DNA of 41,145 nucleotides from an uncultured Clostridia bacterium. Its GTDB lineage: Bacteria; Bacillota; Clostridia; Christensenellales; Borkfalkiaceae. Below are positions 7,721-16,617 of this stretch, one piece after another; within the stretch, counting starts at the first letter, position 1, and each line of letters starts with the position of its first letter. The notes under the pieces were generated by a model. The model saw only the letters and a program-made list of their open reading frames with translations, did no database searches and was not told the origin of the DNA. The position numbers and the translations under genes are program-made. Where the stretch lies: contig CALDOZ010000024.1 of the NCBI GenBank assembly GCA_937912025.1, positions 1 to 41,145 of the forward strand, read 5' to 3'.

Positions 7721-8374
7721 ATGGCAAATTGGCTTAATACCGTTTTTGCTGGGTTTGACGGCGCAATATTCAATTTTATGTACAATTTACGACTGACGGC
7801 TGGCGATTTCTTTACTCCATTTTTTAAAGCGATAACATTTTTAGGTGAAAAAGGTTGGTTTTATATAGTTGTAGGCGTAATTTTATTGCTTTTTAAAAGA
7901 ACTAGAAAAATTGGCTTGACTTTATTAATTTCGCTCGGAATAGGCTCGCTTTTAACAAATCTTGTTATAAAAAACATAGTTTCACGCCCAAGACCGTTTA
8001 CCGCTAGCGATTTTTATTATGATTGTTGGAATATAGTTGGTCCGACTAACGTAGGTAAAAATTCATTCCCATCAGGGCATTCAACGGCCGCCGCCGCTAC
8101 GACTGTTGCTTGGATATTATCAAGCAATAAAAAATATCGTTTTAGCGGAATTGCTTTTGCTTTACTTATGGGGCTTTCAAGAATATATCTTTTCGTTCAT
8201 TATCCTACCGATGTTATAGCAGGCTTAATAGTTGGTAGTTTAGTTGCGGTAGGTATTTATTTCATAGTTAAAAGCGTTTATAAAGTTATAGAAAATAACG
8301 CTAATAATAAAGTTTGCTCGTTTATTTTAAACGCAAGTATTGTTGATTTATTTGTAAAAAAACTAAACGACTAA
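7721..8374 (+). CDS. PAP2-family membrane phosphatase
   Basis: A 217-residue membrane protein with about five to six helices. The three-part PAP2 signature is complete: KNIVSRPRPF (K-x6-RP), FPSGHSTAAA (PSGH) and SRIYLFVHYPTDVIAG (SR-x5-H-x3-D). Such enzymes remove phosphate from undecaprenyl pyrophosphate, phosphatidic acid or phosphatidylglycerol phosphate at the outer membrane face. TAGGAG lies upstream of the ATG. The distance to the MFS gene and the separate promoter argue against a role in the deoR operon. A hairpin terminator follows directly. The substrate is undetermined; recycling of the undecaprenyl carrier is the commonest role. Confidence 0.9.
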   Translation: MANWLNTVFAGFDGAIFNFMYNLRLTAGDFFTPFFKAITFLGEKGWFYIVVGVILLLFKRTRKIGLTLLISLGIGSLLTNLVIKNIVSRPRPFTASDFYYDCWNIVGPTNVGKNSFPSGHSTAAAATTVAWILSSNKKYRFSGIAFALLMGLSRIYLFVHYPTDVIAGLIVGSLVAVGIYFIVKSVYKVIENNANNKVCSFILNASIVDLFVKKLND

Positions 8375-8392
8375 ACTAAAATTTAACTTTAT

Positions 8393-8430
8393 AAAAAACT
8401 GTAAACTTACCTAAGTTTGCAGTTTTTTTA
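8393..8430 (+). terminator. Terminator after the PAP2 gene
   Basis: Stem AAAAAACTGTAAACTT against AAGTTTGCAGTTTTTT with one mismatch and an ACCT loop, ending in seven T residues. Confidence 0.85.
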
Positions 8431-8524
8431 TATGGATAATTTATTAAAAATGATTAGGTCAATATTTTACAATAATTTATTAAAAGTAATCAATATTTTT
8501 ATAACGTTGAATAAAAATTTAAAG

Positions 8525-8550
8525 TATAATGTACTTAATTGGTTAACCAA
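8525..8550 (+). promoter_or_regulatory. -10 box and palindromic operator ahead of the GH4 gene
   Basis: A consensus TATAAT lies at 8525-8530 with no good -35 box at 16-18 bases. A perfect 12-bp palindrome, TTGGTTAACCAA (8539-8550), covers the expected start site. The layout suggests repression by steric block or an activator-dependent promoter; the binding protein is unknown. Confidence 0.6.
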
Positions 8551-8571
8551 ATAAACTTTGTAGGTGATATT

Positions 8572-9987
8572 ATGAAAGACTTTAAAAACCTTAAAATTAC
8601 ATACGTTGGCGGTGGTTCAAGGGGTTGGGCAACTAATCTTATTATTGACCTTGCTAAAGAACCGTTACTTTGCGGTACCGTTCATTTATACGATATTGAC
8701 GTAGAATCAGCAAAGAAAAACGCAATAATTGGTAACTCGCTTAAAGATAGAGACGACGTTAAGTCTAAATGGAATTACGTCGTTGAAACAGACGTTGAAA
8801 AGGCTCTTACGGGCGCTGACTTTGTTATAATGTCAATTCTTCCAGGTACGTTTGAAGAAATGCAATCAGACGTTCACACTCCTGAAAAATACGGCATTTG
8901 GCAATCGGTAGGTGATACGGTTGGTCCTGGCGGTATAGTTAGAGCGTTAAGAACAGTACCAATTTATCGTGAATACGCGCGTTTAATTAAAAAATGTTGT
9001 CCTAACGCGTACGTTATCAACTTTACAAACCCAATGACGATGTGTGTTCGCGCTTTATATAAAGAATTTCCTCAAATTAAAGCATTTGGTTGTTGTCACG
9101 AAGTATTTAGTAGTCAAAAATTGTTTGCTAAAATTCTCAAAGAAAAACGCGGAATTGACGTTGCTCGTAACGATATTAAAGTAAACGTTTTAGGTATTAA
9201 CCATTTTACTTGGCTTGATAAAGTTACCTATATGGGCGAAGATTTAATTCCTTTATATAAAGAATATGCGGAAAACCACCCTGAAGGTCTTACTGAGGGT
9301 AGAGATATGAACTGGGCAAACGGAATGTTTAGTTGTACTCACCAAGTTAAATTCGACTTGTTTAGACGCTACGGCGCTGTTGCCGCTGCGGGCGATAGAC
9401 ACCTTGCGGAATTTTGCCCGGGTAATTGGTATTTAAAAAATCCACAAACGGTAGAAAAGTGGGGTTTTGGTCTTACTACTGTTGATTGGAGAAAAAATAT
9501 CGACCTTGTTGATAGAATTGACAAGCAAAATAAACGCGCAAGCGGTCAAGAAATTCTTGAACTTAGAGATACCGGAGAAGAAAGCGTTCATCAAATTAAA
9601 GCGTTGCTTGGTTTAGGTGATATGATTACCAACGTTAATATACCAAACTACGGTCAATCAGTTGGCTTACCTATGGACGCGGTTGTAGAAACAAACGCTC
9701 ATTTTGGCGCGGAGGGTATTAGACCTGTATTTGCTGGTAAACTTCCTCAAATGGCGCATTCGCTTGTTGAAAGAGTAGTTAATATACAAGAAGAAGTTGT
9801 TAGCGGTATTTTTGAAGACGATTACGAAAAAGTATTCCGCGCGTTTATTCAAGACGCAAACGTTTGTATCGGCATTGAAGATGCAAGAAAGTTATTTGAC
9901 GAAATGCTTGAAAACACTAAAAAATACTTGCCTAAATCTGCTTACGATAAGTATTTAGAAGGTCGCAAAAATTCTAATATGAGATAA
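8572..9987 (+). CDS. GH4 family NAD-dependent glycosidase (alpha-galactosidase/uronidase-like)
   Basis: A 471-residue cytoplasmic enzyme of the NAD+ and Mn2+-dependent GH4 family, which cleaves glycosides by an oxidation-elimination route. I place the start at 8572, after TAGGTGAT, rather than at an in-frame start at 8539 inside the operator. Visible motifs: Rossmann GGGSRGW near residue 14, NFTNPMTMC with Asn153, the metal Cys175 in CHEV (175-178), GINHFTW with His211, and GDRHLAEFCPG. Classic alpha-galactosidase and alpha-glucosidase members carry CHSV at the metal Cys, so CHEV marks another subgroup, possibly uronide-specific. It is monocistronic and ends at a terminator shared with the AraC gene opposite. 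Confidence 0.88.
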   Translation: MKDFKNLKITYVGGGSRGWATNLIIDLAKEPLLCGTVHLYDIDVESAKKNAIIGNSLKDRDDVKSKWNYVVETDVEKALTGADFVIMSILPGTFEEMQSDVHTPEKYGIWQSVGDTVGPGGIVRALRTVPIYREYARLIKKCCPNAYVINFTNPMTMCVRALYKEFPQIKAFGCCHEVFSSQKLFAKILKEKRGIDVARNDIKVNVLGINHFTWLDKVTYMGEDLIPLYKEYAENHPEGLTEGRDMNWANGMFSCTHQVKFDLFRRYGAVAAAGDRHLAEFCPGNWYLKNPQTVEKWGFGLTTVDWRKNIDLVDRIDKQNKRASGQEILELRDTGEESVHQIKALLGLGDMITNVNIPNYGQSVGLPMDAVVETNAHFGAEGIRPVFAGKLPQMAHSLVERVVNIQEEVVSGIFEDDYEKVFRAFIQDANVCIGIEDARKLFDEMLENTKKYLPKSAYDKYLEGRKNSNMR

Positions 9988-9991
9988 AATT

Positions 9992-10020
9992 AAAACGCTT
10001 GGTAATATCAAGCGTTTTTT
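9992..10020. terminator. Bidirectional terminator between GH4 and AraC genes
   Basis: Arms AAAACGCTTG and CAAGCGTTTT enclose a 7-base loop, with T runs on both strands. The right arm encodes the last residues of the AraC protein and its stop codon lies at the loop edge, so this terminator is partly coding. Confidence 0.85.
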
Positions 10021-10811
10021 AAGTTGCGATAGTTTTTAGGCGTAACATTATATATTTTTTTAAATTCGCGATTAAAATTTCTTATACTTCCAAATCCTGA
10101 CTTGTAAGCAATTTCTGCAATGGTATCGTTAGGATTTTCATTTATCAAACGTAAAGCGTTAGAGCATTTTACCACGTTTACGCACGTTGTAAAAGTCATA
10201 CCACTAACGTCTTTAAAAACTCTACTTAAATACGCAGGATGCACGCCTATTTGTTTTGCAACCGTACTAAGCGAAACGTTTGAAGTTGAGGCGTTTTCGC
10301 AAATGTATTTAGTGGCGTCGATAAAAGGATTATCGTACTTACGTTCGCAAGTTGTAAACGTTAACTTATCGGCTAATTCGCAACATAGTGGATATAAAAA
10401 ACTTTTAATTTTTATTTTTGTTAAATTGTTAAAGTTGTAAGTTGATTTAGGTAAAAATCCGTCGCAAAAATTTAGCGTGTTGTTAGATAAACAGCAAACG
10501 TGTTTTTCAACTTTTTTATCGTTTATTAGCGCTTGAAAATCTGGTACTAATTGCGGCGAAAATTCAACAACAAAGCAATTAGAATATTCGGGAGAGTCGA
10601 AAGCGTGTTTATCAAAGGGTAAAAATAATACGGCGTCGCCTTTATTCATAGTAATAGTTTGGCTACCGTTATTTACAAGTAGTTTACCGTCGGTAACCAC
10701 TACAACTTCAATGCTATAATGAACGTGTAGTGGGCACGTTACGTTTTCGTACCTATTAAACCTAAACGAGTTTTTGCTTGTAGTTATATCGTTAATTGAA
10801 ATTATGTACAT
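10008..10811 (-). CDS. AraC-family transcriptional regulator with cupin sensor
   Basis: The 267-residue protein has an N-terminal cupin-like ligand domain (about 1-150, containing HVHYSIEVVVVTDG and GDAVLFLPFDKHAF) and a C-terminal double-HTH AraC domain (about 165-267, with VAKQIGVHPAYLSRVFKDVSG and IAEIAYKSGFGSIRNFNREFKK). The ATG at 10811 follows AAGGTGG at ideal spacing; a GTG three codons upstream lies inside that site and is unlikely. It is divergent from the 10942-16583 glycosidase operon and convergent with the GH4 gene, so it is the natural regulator of both. Its ligand is probably a sugar or oligosaccharide. Confidence 0.9.
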   Translation of the reverse strand: MYIISINDITTSKNSFRFNRYENVTCPLHVHYSIEVVVVTDGKLLVNNGSQTITMNKGDAVLFLPFDKHAFDSPEYSNCFVVEFSPQLVPDFQALINDKKVEKHVCCLSNNTLNFCDGFLPKSTYNFNNLTKIKIKSFLYPLCCELADKLTFTTCERKYDNPFIDATKYICENASTSNVSLSTVAKQIGVHPAYLSRVFKDVSGMTFTTCVNVVKCSNALRLINENPNDTIAEIAYKSGFGSIRNFNREFKKIYNVTPKNYRNLKNA

Positions 10812-10844
10812 ACAAACCACCTTAACGTTAAAATCCGTCTATAT

Positions 10845-10873
10845 ATTATAATTCAATTGTCTTGAAAAATCAA
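10845..10873 (-). promoter_or_regulatory. Promoter of the AraC gene
   Basis: Minus strand: -35 TTGATT (10868-10873), 17-base spacer, -10 TATAAT (10845-10850). The spacer holds an inverted repeat, TTCAA-N5-TTGAA (10852-10866), suitable as an operator. Confidence 0.7.
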
Positions 10874-10890
10874 CTGTTTAATGATAAAGT

Positions 10891-10913
10891 TATACTAGTA
10901 AACAAATTTACTA
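10891..10913 (+). promoter_or_regulatory. -10 box and inverted repeat ahead of the EamA-GH141-GH2 operon
   Basis: TATACT (10891-10896) has no recognisable -35 partner, as expected for a promoter that needs an activator such as the divergent AraC protein. A perfect inverted repeat, TAGTAAA-CAAA-TTTACTA (10896-10913), overlaps its last base and covers the probable start site. Confidence 0.5.
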
Positions 10914-10941
10914 ATTTAAAATTAATTAAGATTATTTTATT

Positions 10942-11862
10942 ATGCAAGGGCTTTTATATTTAGGAATTTTTATTTGCCATTTAGTAGGCGTTTTGTCAAG
11001 GCTAAAATATGCCTATTCAATTAAAACCGTAATTGATATTTGCGTTTACGCCGTTGTTACGGGTGTAATAGCGTTAGTGGTGTTTGCCGTATCTAGTGGG
11101 TTTAATTTACAGTTTAATTTTAAAACGGTAATATACGCAATTTTTTATTCGTTAGTGGTAATTGCAAGTTATTCGTGTAGTTTAATTATTTTTAAATTTA
11201 TATCAGTTTCAGAATCAGGTTTTTATTCTACTGGTTTAACCTTAGTTATTACGGCAATTTGTGGTTATCTTTTATTTAGCGAGCCTTTTACCTTAATTTC
11301 GGTAATAAGGGTTGTTTTAATGCTTATATCGCTACTCTTAATATATTTAACCGAGCGTAAAACTAATAAAAACGATAATGGCGATAATAACGCTTTAAAA
11401 CCTAAGGTTAATAAAAATAAAATTATAGGTATTTTATTATGCGTAGCGGCAGGTTTTGTTGGTGTTGGCGAATTAATAATAAGTAAATTATTTGCTATTG
11501 ATAGTGAAGTAACGTCGTCTAACTCGTTATTCTTTTTAACTAACGTTATTACAATTATTATTGCAATTATAGTGTTTATTATAGTAAAAAAGGGTAACGT
11601 TAAAGAGTGTTTTTACGAAATAAAAAAAATTAAACCGATATTGTACCTTATTATAATTATTGCAACGGTGGCTTCAAATATAATAGCGTTACTTAACGTG
11701 TTAATTTTAAAAACGGGTAGCGTTTCGCTATTTGCTCCGTTATCTAATGCGCTATTGTTGTTAGCGTATCAAGTTGTAGGGGCAATTTTTAAAAAAGAAA
11801 AGATACAAATGTTGCCTAGTGTATTAGCTGTTGTGGCAATAATTCTTGGTATATGGGGGTAA
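10942..11862 (+). CDS. EamA/DMT-like membrane transporter
   Basis: A 306-residue integral membrane protein with about ten hydrophobic helices arranged as two five-helix halves, separated by a charged loop near residues 131-155. This is the topology of drug/metabolite-type (EamA) carriers; pieces such as LLFSEPFTLISVIRVVLMLISLLLIYL and the matching C-terminal half are typical of the fold's repeat. No clear Shine-Dalgarno site precedes the ATG. It heads an operon with a beta-helix glycosidase-like gene and a GH2 gene, and the spacing to the next start is one base. A role in moving the products or substrates of these enzymes is inference. Confidence 0.7.
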   Translation: MQGLLYLGIFICHLVGVLSRLKYAYSIKTVIDICVYAVVTGVIALVVFAVSSGFNLQFNFKTVIYAIFYSLVVIASYSCSLIIFKFISVSESGFYSTGLTLVITAICGYLLFSEPFTLISVIRVVLMLISLLLIYLTERKTNKNDNGDNNALKPKVNKNKIIGILLCVAAGFVGVGELIISKLFAIDSEVTSSNSLFFLTNVITIIIAIIVFIIVKKGNVKECFYEIKKIKPILYLIIIIATVASNIIALLNVLILKTGSVSLFAPLSNALLLLAYQVVGAIFKKEKIQMLPSVLAVVAIILGIWG

Positions 11863-11863
11863 T

Positions 11864-13783
11864 ATGAAAAATATTTATTTAAGCGAATTTGGCGCAGACG
11901 TTAATAACGGTTTAAGCGAAAATAGCGCAATAAAAAGTTTTGATAAGTTAAGCGATATTTTAAAAGGTATTAATGAAGAAGTTACCGTTAATTTAAATGG
12001 CGATTTTTATTTTGACGCACCTTTTGTTTTGAAACACTCAAACGTTACTTTTAAAAGTGTAAATAAAGATAAACCAGCAAGATTAATAGGTGGTAAAAAG
12101 TTGACAGGGTTTGAAATTGATGAATTGAACGGTGAAAAATGTTATTCTTTAACCGTTGATAAAAATTTTATTTTTACCGACCTTTATATTGACGGTAAAC
12201 GAGCAAAATTGTCTAGATATCCAAGTAGTTCAACGTTAAAAGCGGTAAAAACTGAGTATAATAAACCTAAGTTTACATGGAGCGATTTAGATACTCATAA
12301 TAAGTGGTTTATAGCCGATAAAAACGACCTTGCTCTCGTTGGCGATATATCTAACGCCATAGTTTCTTTTACGCATTTTTGGATAGACGAACACTCTCCG
12401 ATTGAAAGTTTTGATAGCAATAGCGGGAAAATAATTTTAAAATATCCTTCGCGTTTTGCAATGACGGCATACTATCCTGATAAAAAGGTTGAAGGTTCCG
12501 CTGGGGATATGCATTATTATTTTGAAAACGTAAAAGCGGGTTTTATGGGAGAAAACGTATGGTTTTTAGATAAAAATATTAATAAATTATACATAATGCC
12601 ACCTAAAAACGTTGATATAAACAACGTTGAAGTTTTTGCTCCTACGGTAGAAAATGTAATTACTGTTACGGGTTTTGAAAATAAGAAGATAGAAAACGTA
12701 ACTTTTAGCAACGTATCGTTTATATGTAGTAAAGGTGATTATGTAAGTAAATTAGTAGACTCAACTGAAAAAATGCTTACAGGCGACGATGGTTACGCTT
12801 CCGATGCTCAGTCGGCATACGGCTCTAAGGGTATATTACAAATATATTACGCTAATAACGTTATAATTGAAAATTGTAATTTTACTTGTACTGGTATGTG
12901 TGGCGTTGAAATGGGCTTTGGCGTTACAAATAGTAAAGTTTTAAATAGTAGTTATACTGAAATAGGCTCTAACGGTATTAAAATTCAAGGTGGCGAAAAT
13001 GAAAACGAGCCTAATAAGCGTACTTATAAAATTACTATTAAAAACAACTTAATTAAAAACGTAAGTAAACGTTACGACGCTGGTTGTGGTATATTAATAA
13101 TACACTCGGCGTATAACGAAGTAGATAATAACGAAGTATGCTATACTGGATACACGGGCATATCGTGTGGTTGGATATGGGGTTACGCTCATAGTGAAAG
13201 CCATCATAACGTTATTAGTAATAACTACATACACCATATAGGCGTTGGTAATTTATCTGATATGGGTGGTATTTATATGCTTGGCGTTCAAACGGGTACC
13301 GTTATTCGTGGTAACGTTATTCACGACGTTATCGGCTCGCATTACGGGGGCTGGGGTATATATACCGATAACGGCTCAACTAATATATTAATTGAAAATA
13401 ATACCGTTTATAACTGTAAAAGCCATTGTTACCACCAAAACATAGGTAAAAATAATATCATTAAAAACAACGTGTTTGCCTTTGGTGGTTTAGGTGTAAC
13501 TTTTTATACCTTCCCCGAAGACCATATAGGTATAACTTATGAAAACAACGTATTTATATCAAACGGAAAACCAATTTACGATTTTCATAAAGATTACGAC
13601 CGTAAAGCAATAAATTGTGTTGATAGTAAAAACAACGTTGTTTACGATACTACTTTAAACGAGCCTATATTATATATTGACGATAACGGTAACGCCGTTA
13701 ATTTAGATAGATGGCAAAAAGAATTTAATAAAGATATAAACTCTATAATAAAAAAACCTGAAAATATAAATTTAAAGATATAA
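11864..13783 (+). CDS. Right-handed parallel beta-helix glycosidase-like protein (GH141-like)
   Basis: A 639-residue protein with no signal peptide. The start at 11864 follows GGGGG, and an in-frame start at 11846 would overlap the preceding gene. The N-terminus (YLSEFGADVNNGLSENSAIKSF) and the segment DLYIDGKRAKLSRYP are typical of GH141-like proteins. Residues about 270-560 form beta-helix coils with many N-N-V/I turns, including SDMGGIYMLGVQTGTVIRGN, HYGGWGIYTDNGS and CYHQNIGKNNIIKNNVFAFG. GH141 members act as alpha-L-fucosidase (rhamnogalacturonan II) or xylanase. Substrate here is unknown. Its place between a transporter and a GH2 enzyme supports a role in intracellular breakdown of plant oligosaccharides. 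Confidence 0.8.
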   Translation: MKNIYLSEFGADVNNGLSENSAIKSFDKLSDILKGINEEVTVNLNGDFYFDAPFVLKHSNVTFKSVNKDKPARLIGGKKLTGFEIDELNGEKCYSLTVDKNFIFTDLYIDGKRAKLSRYPSSSTLKAVKTEYNKPKFTWSDLDTHNKWFIADKNDLALVGDISNAIVSFTHFWIDEHSPIESFDSNSGKIILKYPSRFAMTAYYPDKKVEGSAGDMHYYFENVKAGFMGENVWFLDKNINKLYIMPPKNVDINNVEVFAPTVENVITVTGFENKKIENVTFSNVSFICSKGDYVSKLVDSTEKMLTGDDGYASDAQSAYGSKGILQIYYANNVIIENCNFTCTGMCGVEMGFGVTNSKVLNSSYTEIGSNGIKIQGGENENEPNKRTYKITIKNNLIKNVSKRYDAGCGILIIHSAYNEVDNNEVCYTGYTGISCGWIWGYAHSESHHNVISNNYIHHIGVGNLSDMGGIYMLGVQTGTVIRGNVIHDVIGSHYGGWGIYTDNGSTNILIENNTVYNCKSHCYHQNIGKNNIIKNNVFAFGGLGVTFYTFPEDHIGITYENNVFISNGKPIYDFHKDYDRKAINCVDSKNNVVYDTTLNEPILYIDDNGNAVNLDRWQKEFNKDINSIIKKPENINLKI

Positions 13784-13784
13784 T

Positions 13785-16583
13785 ATGGATAAATTTTTAA
13801 AAATAGCCTCACAAAAAATTGAAAAGCGCGAAGACCTTGTTGAAGTAACGCCTAAGCCGTTTACCGAAAATTTAGTTACGCTAAATAGTACAACAAACAC
13901 GCCGTTTAAAACGGTTAAACGCCTGTCAACTAAAAACGAAATTGATAATTTAGTTAAAAAAGAGCGTGAAAAATACGAAGAGTTTTTAGCTGATTATGCG
14001 CCAGTTATACAAAGTTATCGTAAAATTATAAATTTAAAAGAATTTACCGTAGACGGTACGCCTATTAATATTCCTCATTACGAAGGACCTGTAGGTAACG
14101 TATTAAAGGTGTACGAAAGTAAGTTTACGTTAAGTGCTATAAATGAGAATAAGGCGTATTACGTTTGCTTTAAAGGCGTTGATTATATTGCCGAAGTATT
14201 TATTAACGGTAATTTTGTTGGTAGGCACGAAGGCTTTTTTGCGCCGTTTGAATTTGATATTTCAAAAGTGGTAAAGCAAGGCGAAAACGTTTTAACCGTT
14301 AAAGTTTATAACGACTTTATTTACGGTGGTAACGAAAAGGACGGTGTTTCGCATGAAGGGGACAAATTGTACGCCGCCACCGGTATAGGTTGGGACGGGC
14401 CTTACGACGGTTGGCATCATTGTCCACCGGGTATGGGAATATACAATAGCGTTACTATTGAAGAGCGAAATTTAGTTTATATAAGCGACTTGTTTGTTCG
14501 CCCTATGTTAGATAAAGGGCAAATTGAAGTTTGGATTGACGCCTTTAACTATGAATACGTAAACAAAAACCTTACTTTTAACGTAAGCGTATACGGTCAA
14601 AATTTTAAAGCAACGGTAGTTGAAAACGCTACCTTTGAAACTTTTGGCGACGAAAATTTTTACTTGGTTAATAATAGTGCAAAGGGTAAATATAAATTAC
14701 CGTCGCAACAAGGCGTTAACACGTATAAGGTTTTAATTGATATAAATAATTATAAATTATGGACGTTAAATAAGCCGTATTTATATAAAATTCAAGTTAG
14801 CGTTTTATATAACAACGAAGTGTTAGACGGCGTTTCAAAACAATTTGGTATGCGCTCGTTTGTGCAAGATACTCAAAGCGAAATAAAAGGCGCGTTTTAT
14901 TTAAACGGTAATAAAATTAAACTTCGTGGCGCAAACACTATGGGTTACGAGCAACTTGACGTTTTGCGTGGCGACTATAATCAATTAGTTGAAGATATGA
15001 TTTTGGCAAAAGTTTGTAATATGAACTTTTTACGTTTAACTCAACGCCCCGTACAAGAAGAAATTTACGAAGTGTGCGATAAACTTGGTTTATTAGTTCA
15101 AACCGATTTACCGTTATTTGGCGTAATGCGCCGTACTAAATTTGCCGAAGGCATGCGTCAAGCCGAAGAAATGGAAAAACTTGTACGTAACCATCCTTGC
15201 GTAGCGTTAGTTTCGCTTATAAACGAGCCTTTTGCTAATGCTCATAACCGTCCACACCGTCATTTAATGCGCAACGATTTAGATAACTTTTTCTTATCGT
15301 GCGAGCATATTATAAAACTTAACAACCCTGATAGGGTTATAAAATACGTTGACGGCGATTACGACCCACCTAGCAAACAAATGCCGGACAACCATTGTTA
15401 TTGTTTATGGTACAATGGTCATACCGTTGACGTTGGTAAACTTATAAAAGGCTACTGGTGCGACGTAAAACCTAACTGGTATTACGGTTGTGGCGAATTT
15501 GGTATTGAAGGCTTTGATTATGAAGAAGTTATGCGCAATTACTATCCTAGCGAGTGGATTGCCGAGCCTTTTGACCCGTATAACATATTAAATGCTCAAA
15601 CGGGTAGTTGTTATAGGTATTTTTACCCACGTCAAACGTCGCTTAAAGGTTGGATAAAAGAAAGTCAACGTCATCAAGCCGAAGGTTTAAAAATTATGAC
15701 GGAAGCCTTCCGTCGTAATAACGATATGGTAACTTTTGCCGTGCATTTGTTTATCGATGCTTGGCCAAACGGTTGGATGAAAACTATTATGGACTTTAAG
15801 CGTAACCCTAAACCTGCTTTTTACGCTTACCGTAACGCTTTAGAGCCTATTATTATATCGTTAAGAACAGATAGGTTTACTTATTTTGAAGGCGAAACAA
15901 TTAAAATTGAAAGTTATATTTGTAACGATACTAATTTAGAAGAATATTTTAGCGTGGTTTACGAAGTTTATAACGGTAAAGGTAAGTTTATAAAAACTGC
16001 TAGCGTAAACGCTAAAACTAAAGATTATACTAGCGAATATTTAAATACCGTTTCGTTTACGGTTGATAGCGTTGAAAATCGCGAAAAGTTCACGGTAAAA
16101 GCAATTTTAGTTAAAAACGGTAACGCCGTTACTTATACCGAGCAAGAAATTGAAGTGTTTAAAAAACAAGCCGAAGTTGTAAACGAAAACGTTAAATGGC
16201 TCAAACTTGACGTGGGTGAATACGAAATTGCAGGCGAAAAGGTTATTGTTAAACCATTAGAAAACGGCTCGCATTTTGTTGAAGTTAGTAAAGAAAGTGG
16301 GCTTACAAAGCAATTTGAACCTTTAGATTTTAGATATTTTTACGATAAAAGCGTTGATAGAATTACGCCTATAGTTACTAAAACAATTAAATGTAGCGGT
16401 TTTACACCTATACTTTTAACTGCCAACCACGAAGCAACCGATAGTTGGGCGTATTGGAGAACAGAGTACGCCGTTGCCGAAAAAGTATATAACGGTATAA
16501 GGTATATTATTTATACGGCAGATTTACGTAACGAAAATCCGATTGTTCAGCGTTTTATAAACGCAGTAAATGCAAAACAATAA
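13785..16583 (+). CDS. GH2 family glycosidase (beta-galactosidase/glucuronidase-like)
   Basis: A 932-residue cytoplasmic GH2 enzyme. The N-terminal sugar-binding domain (about 80-220) contains VDYIAEVFINGNFVGRHEGF, followed by an immunoglobulin-like domain and a TIM barrel from about residue 375 (LNGNKIKLRGANTMGYEQLD). The acid/base is Glu481 in SLINEPF and the nucleophile Glu571 in YGCGEFGIEG. The protein is longer than a simple beta-glucuronidase and carries an extra beta-rich C-terminal region (about 690-932). The exact glycoside cannot be told. The start is one base past the beta-helix stop with no strong ribosome site, so translation is probably coupled. A strong bidirectional terminator follows. 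Confidence 0.87.
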   Translation: MDKFLKIASQKIEKREDLVEVTPKPFTENLVTLNSTTNTPFKTVKRLSTKNEIDNLVKKEREKYEEFLADYAPVIQSYRKIINLKEFTVDGTPINIPHYEGPVGNVLKVYESKFTLSAINENKAYYVCFKGVDYIAEVFINGNFVGRHEGFFAPFEFDISKVVKQGENVLTVKVYNDFIYGGNEKDGVSHEGDKLYAATGIGWDGPYDGWHHCPPGMGIYNSVTIEERNLVYISDLFVRPMLDKGQIEVWIDAFNYEYVNKNLTFNVSVYGQNFKATVVENATFETFGDENFYLVNNSAKGKYKLPSQQGVNTYKVLIDINNYKLWTLNKPYLYKIQVSVLYNNEVLDGVSKQFGMRSFVQDTQSEIKGAFYLNGNKIKLRGANTMGYEQLDVLRGDYNQLVEDMILAKVCNMNFLRLTQRPVQEEIYEVCDKLGLLVQTDLPLFGVMRRTKFAEGMRQAEEMEKLVRNHPCVALVSLINEPFANAHNRPHRHLMRNDLDNFFLSCEHIIKLNNPDRVIKYVDGDYDPPSKQMPDNHCYCLWYNGHTVDVGKLIKGYWCDVKPNWYYGCGEFGIEGFDYEEVMRNYYPSEWIAEPFDPYNILNAQTGSCYRYFYPRQTSLKGWIKESQRHQAEGLKIMTEAFRRNNDMVTFAVHLFIDAWPNGWMKTIMDFKRNPKPAFYAYRNALEPIIISLRTDRFTYFEGETIKIESYICNDTNLEEYFSVVYEVYNGKGKFIKTASVNAKTKDYTSEYLNTVSFTVDSVENREKFTVKAILVKNGNAVTYTEQEIEVFKKQAEVVNENVKWLKLDVGEYEIAGEKVIVKPLENGSHFVEVSKESGLTKQFEPLDFRYFYDKSVDRITPIVTKTIKCSGFTPILLTANHEATDSWAYWRTEYAVAEKVYNGIRYIIYTADLRNENPIVQRFINAVNAKQ

Positions 16584-16613
16584 AAAAATCTTGGAGAACA
16601 CTCCAAGATTTTT
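16584..16613. terminator. Bidirectional terminator between GH2 and AraC genes
   Basis: Perfect 13-bp stem AAAAATCTTGGAG/CTCCAAGATTTTT with an AACA loop and T runs on both strands; it serves the two convergent genes. Confidence 0.9.
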
Positions 16614-16617
16614 AAGT

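Noticed and set aside
13040..13060. Frameshift in the beta-helix gene
   Set aside because: The reading frame is open from 11864 to 13783 with normal family motifs up to the C-terminus.
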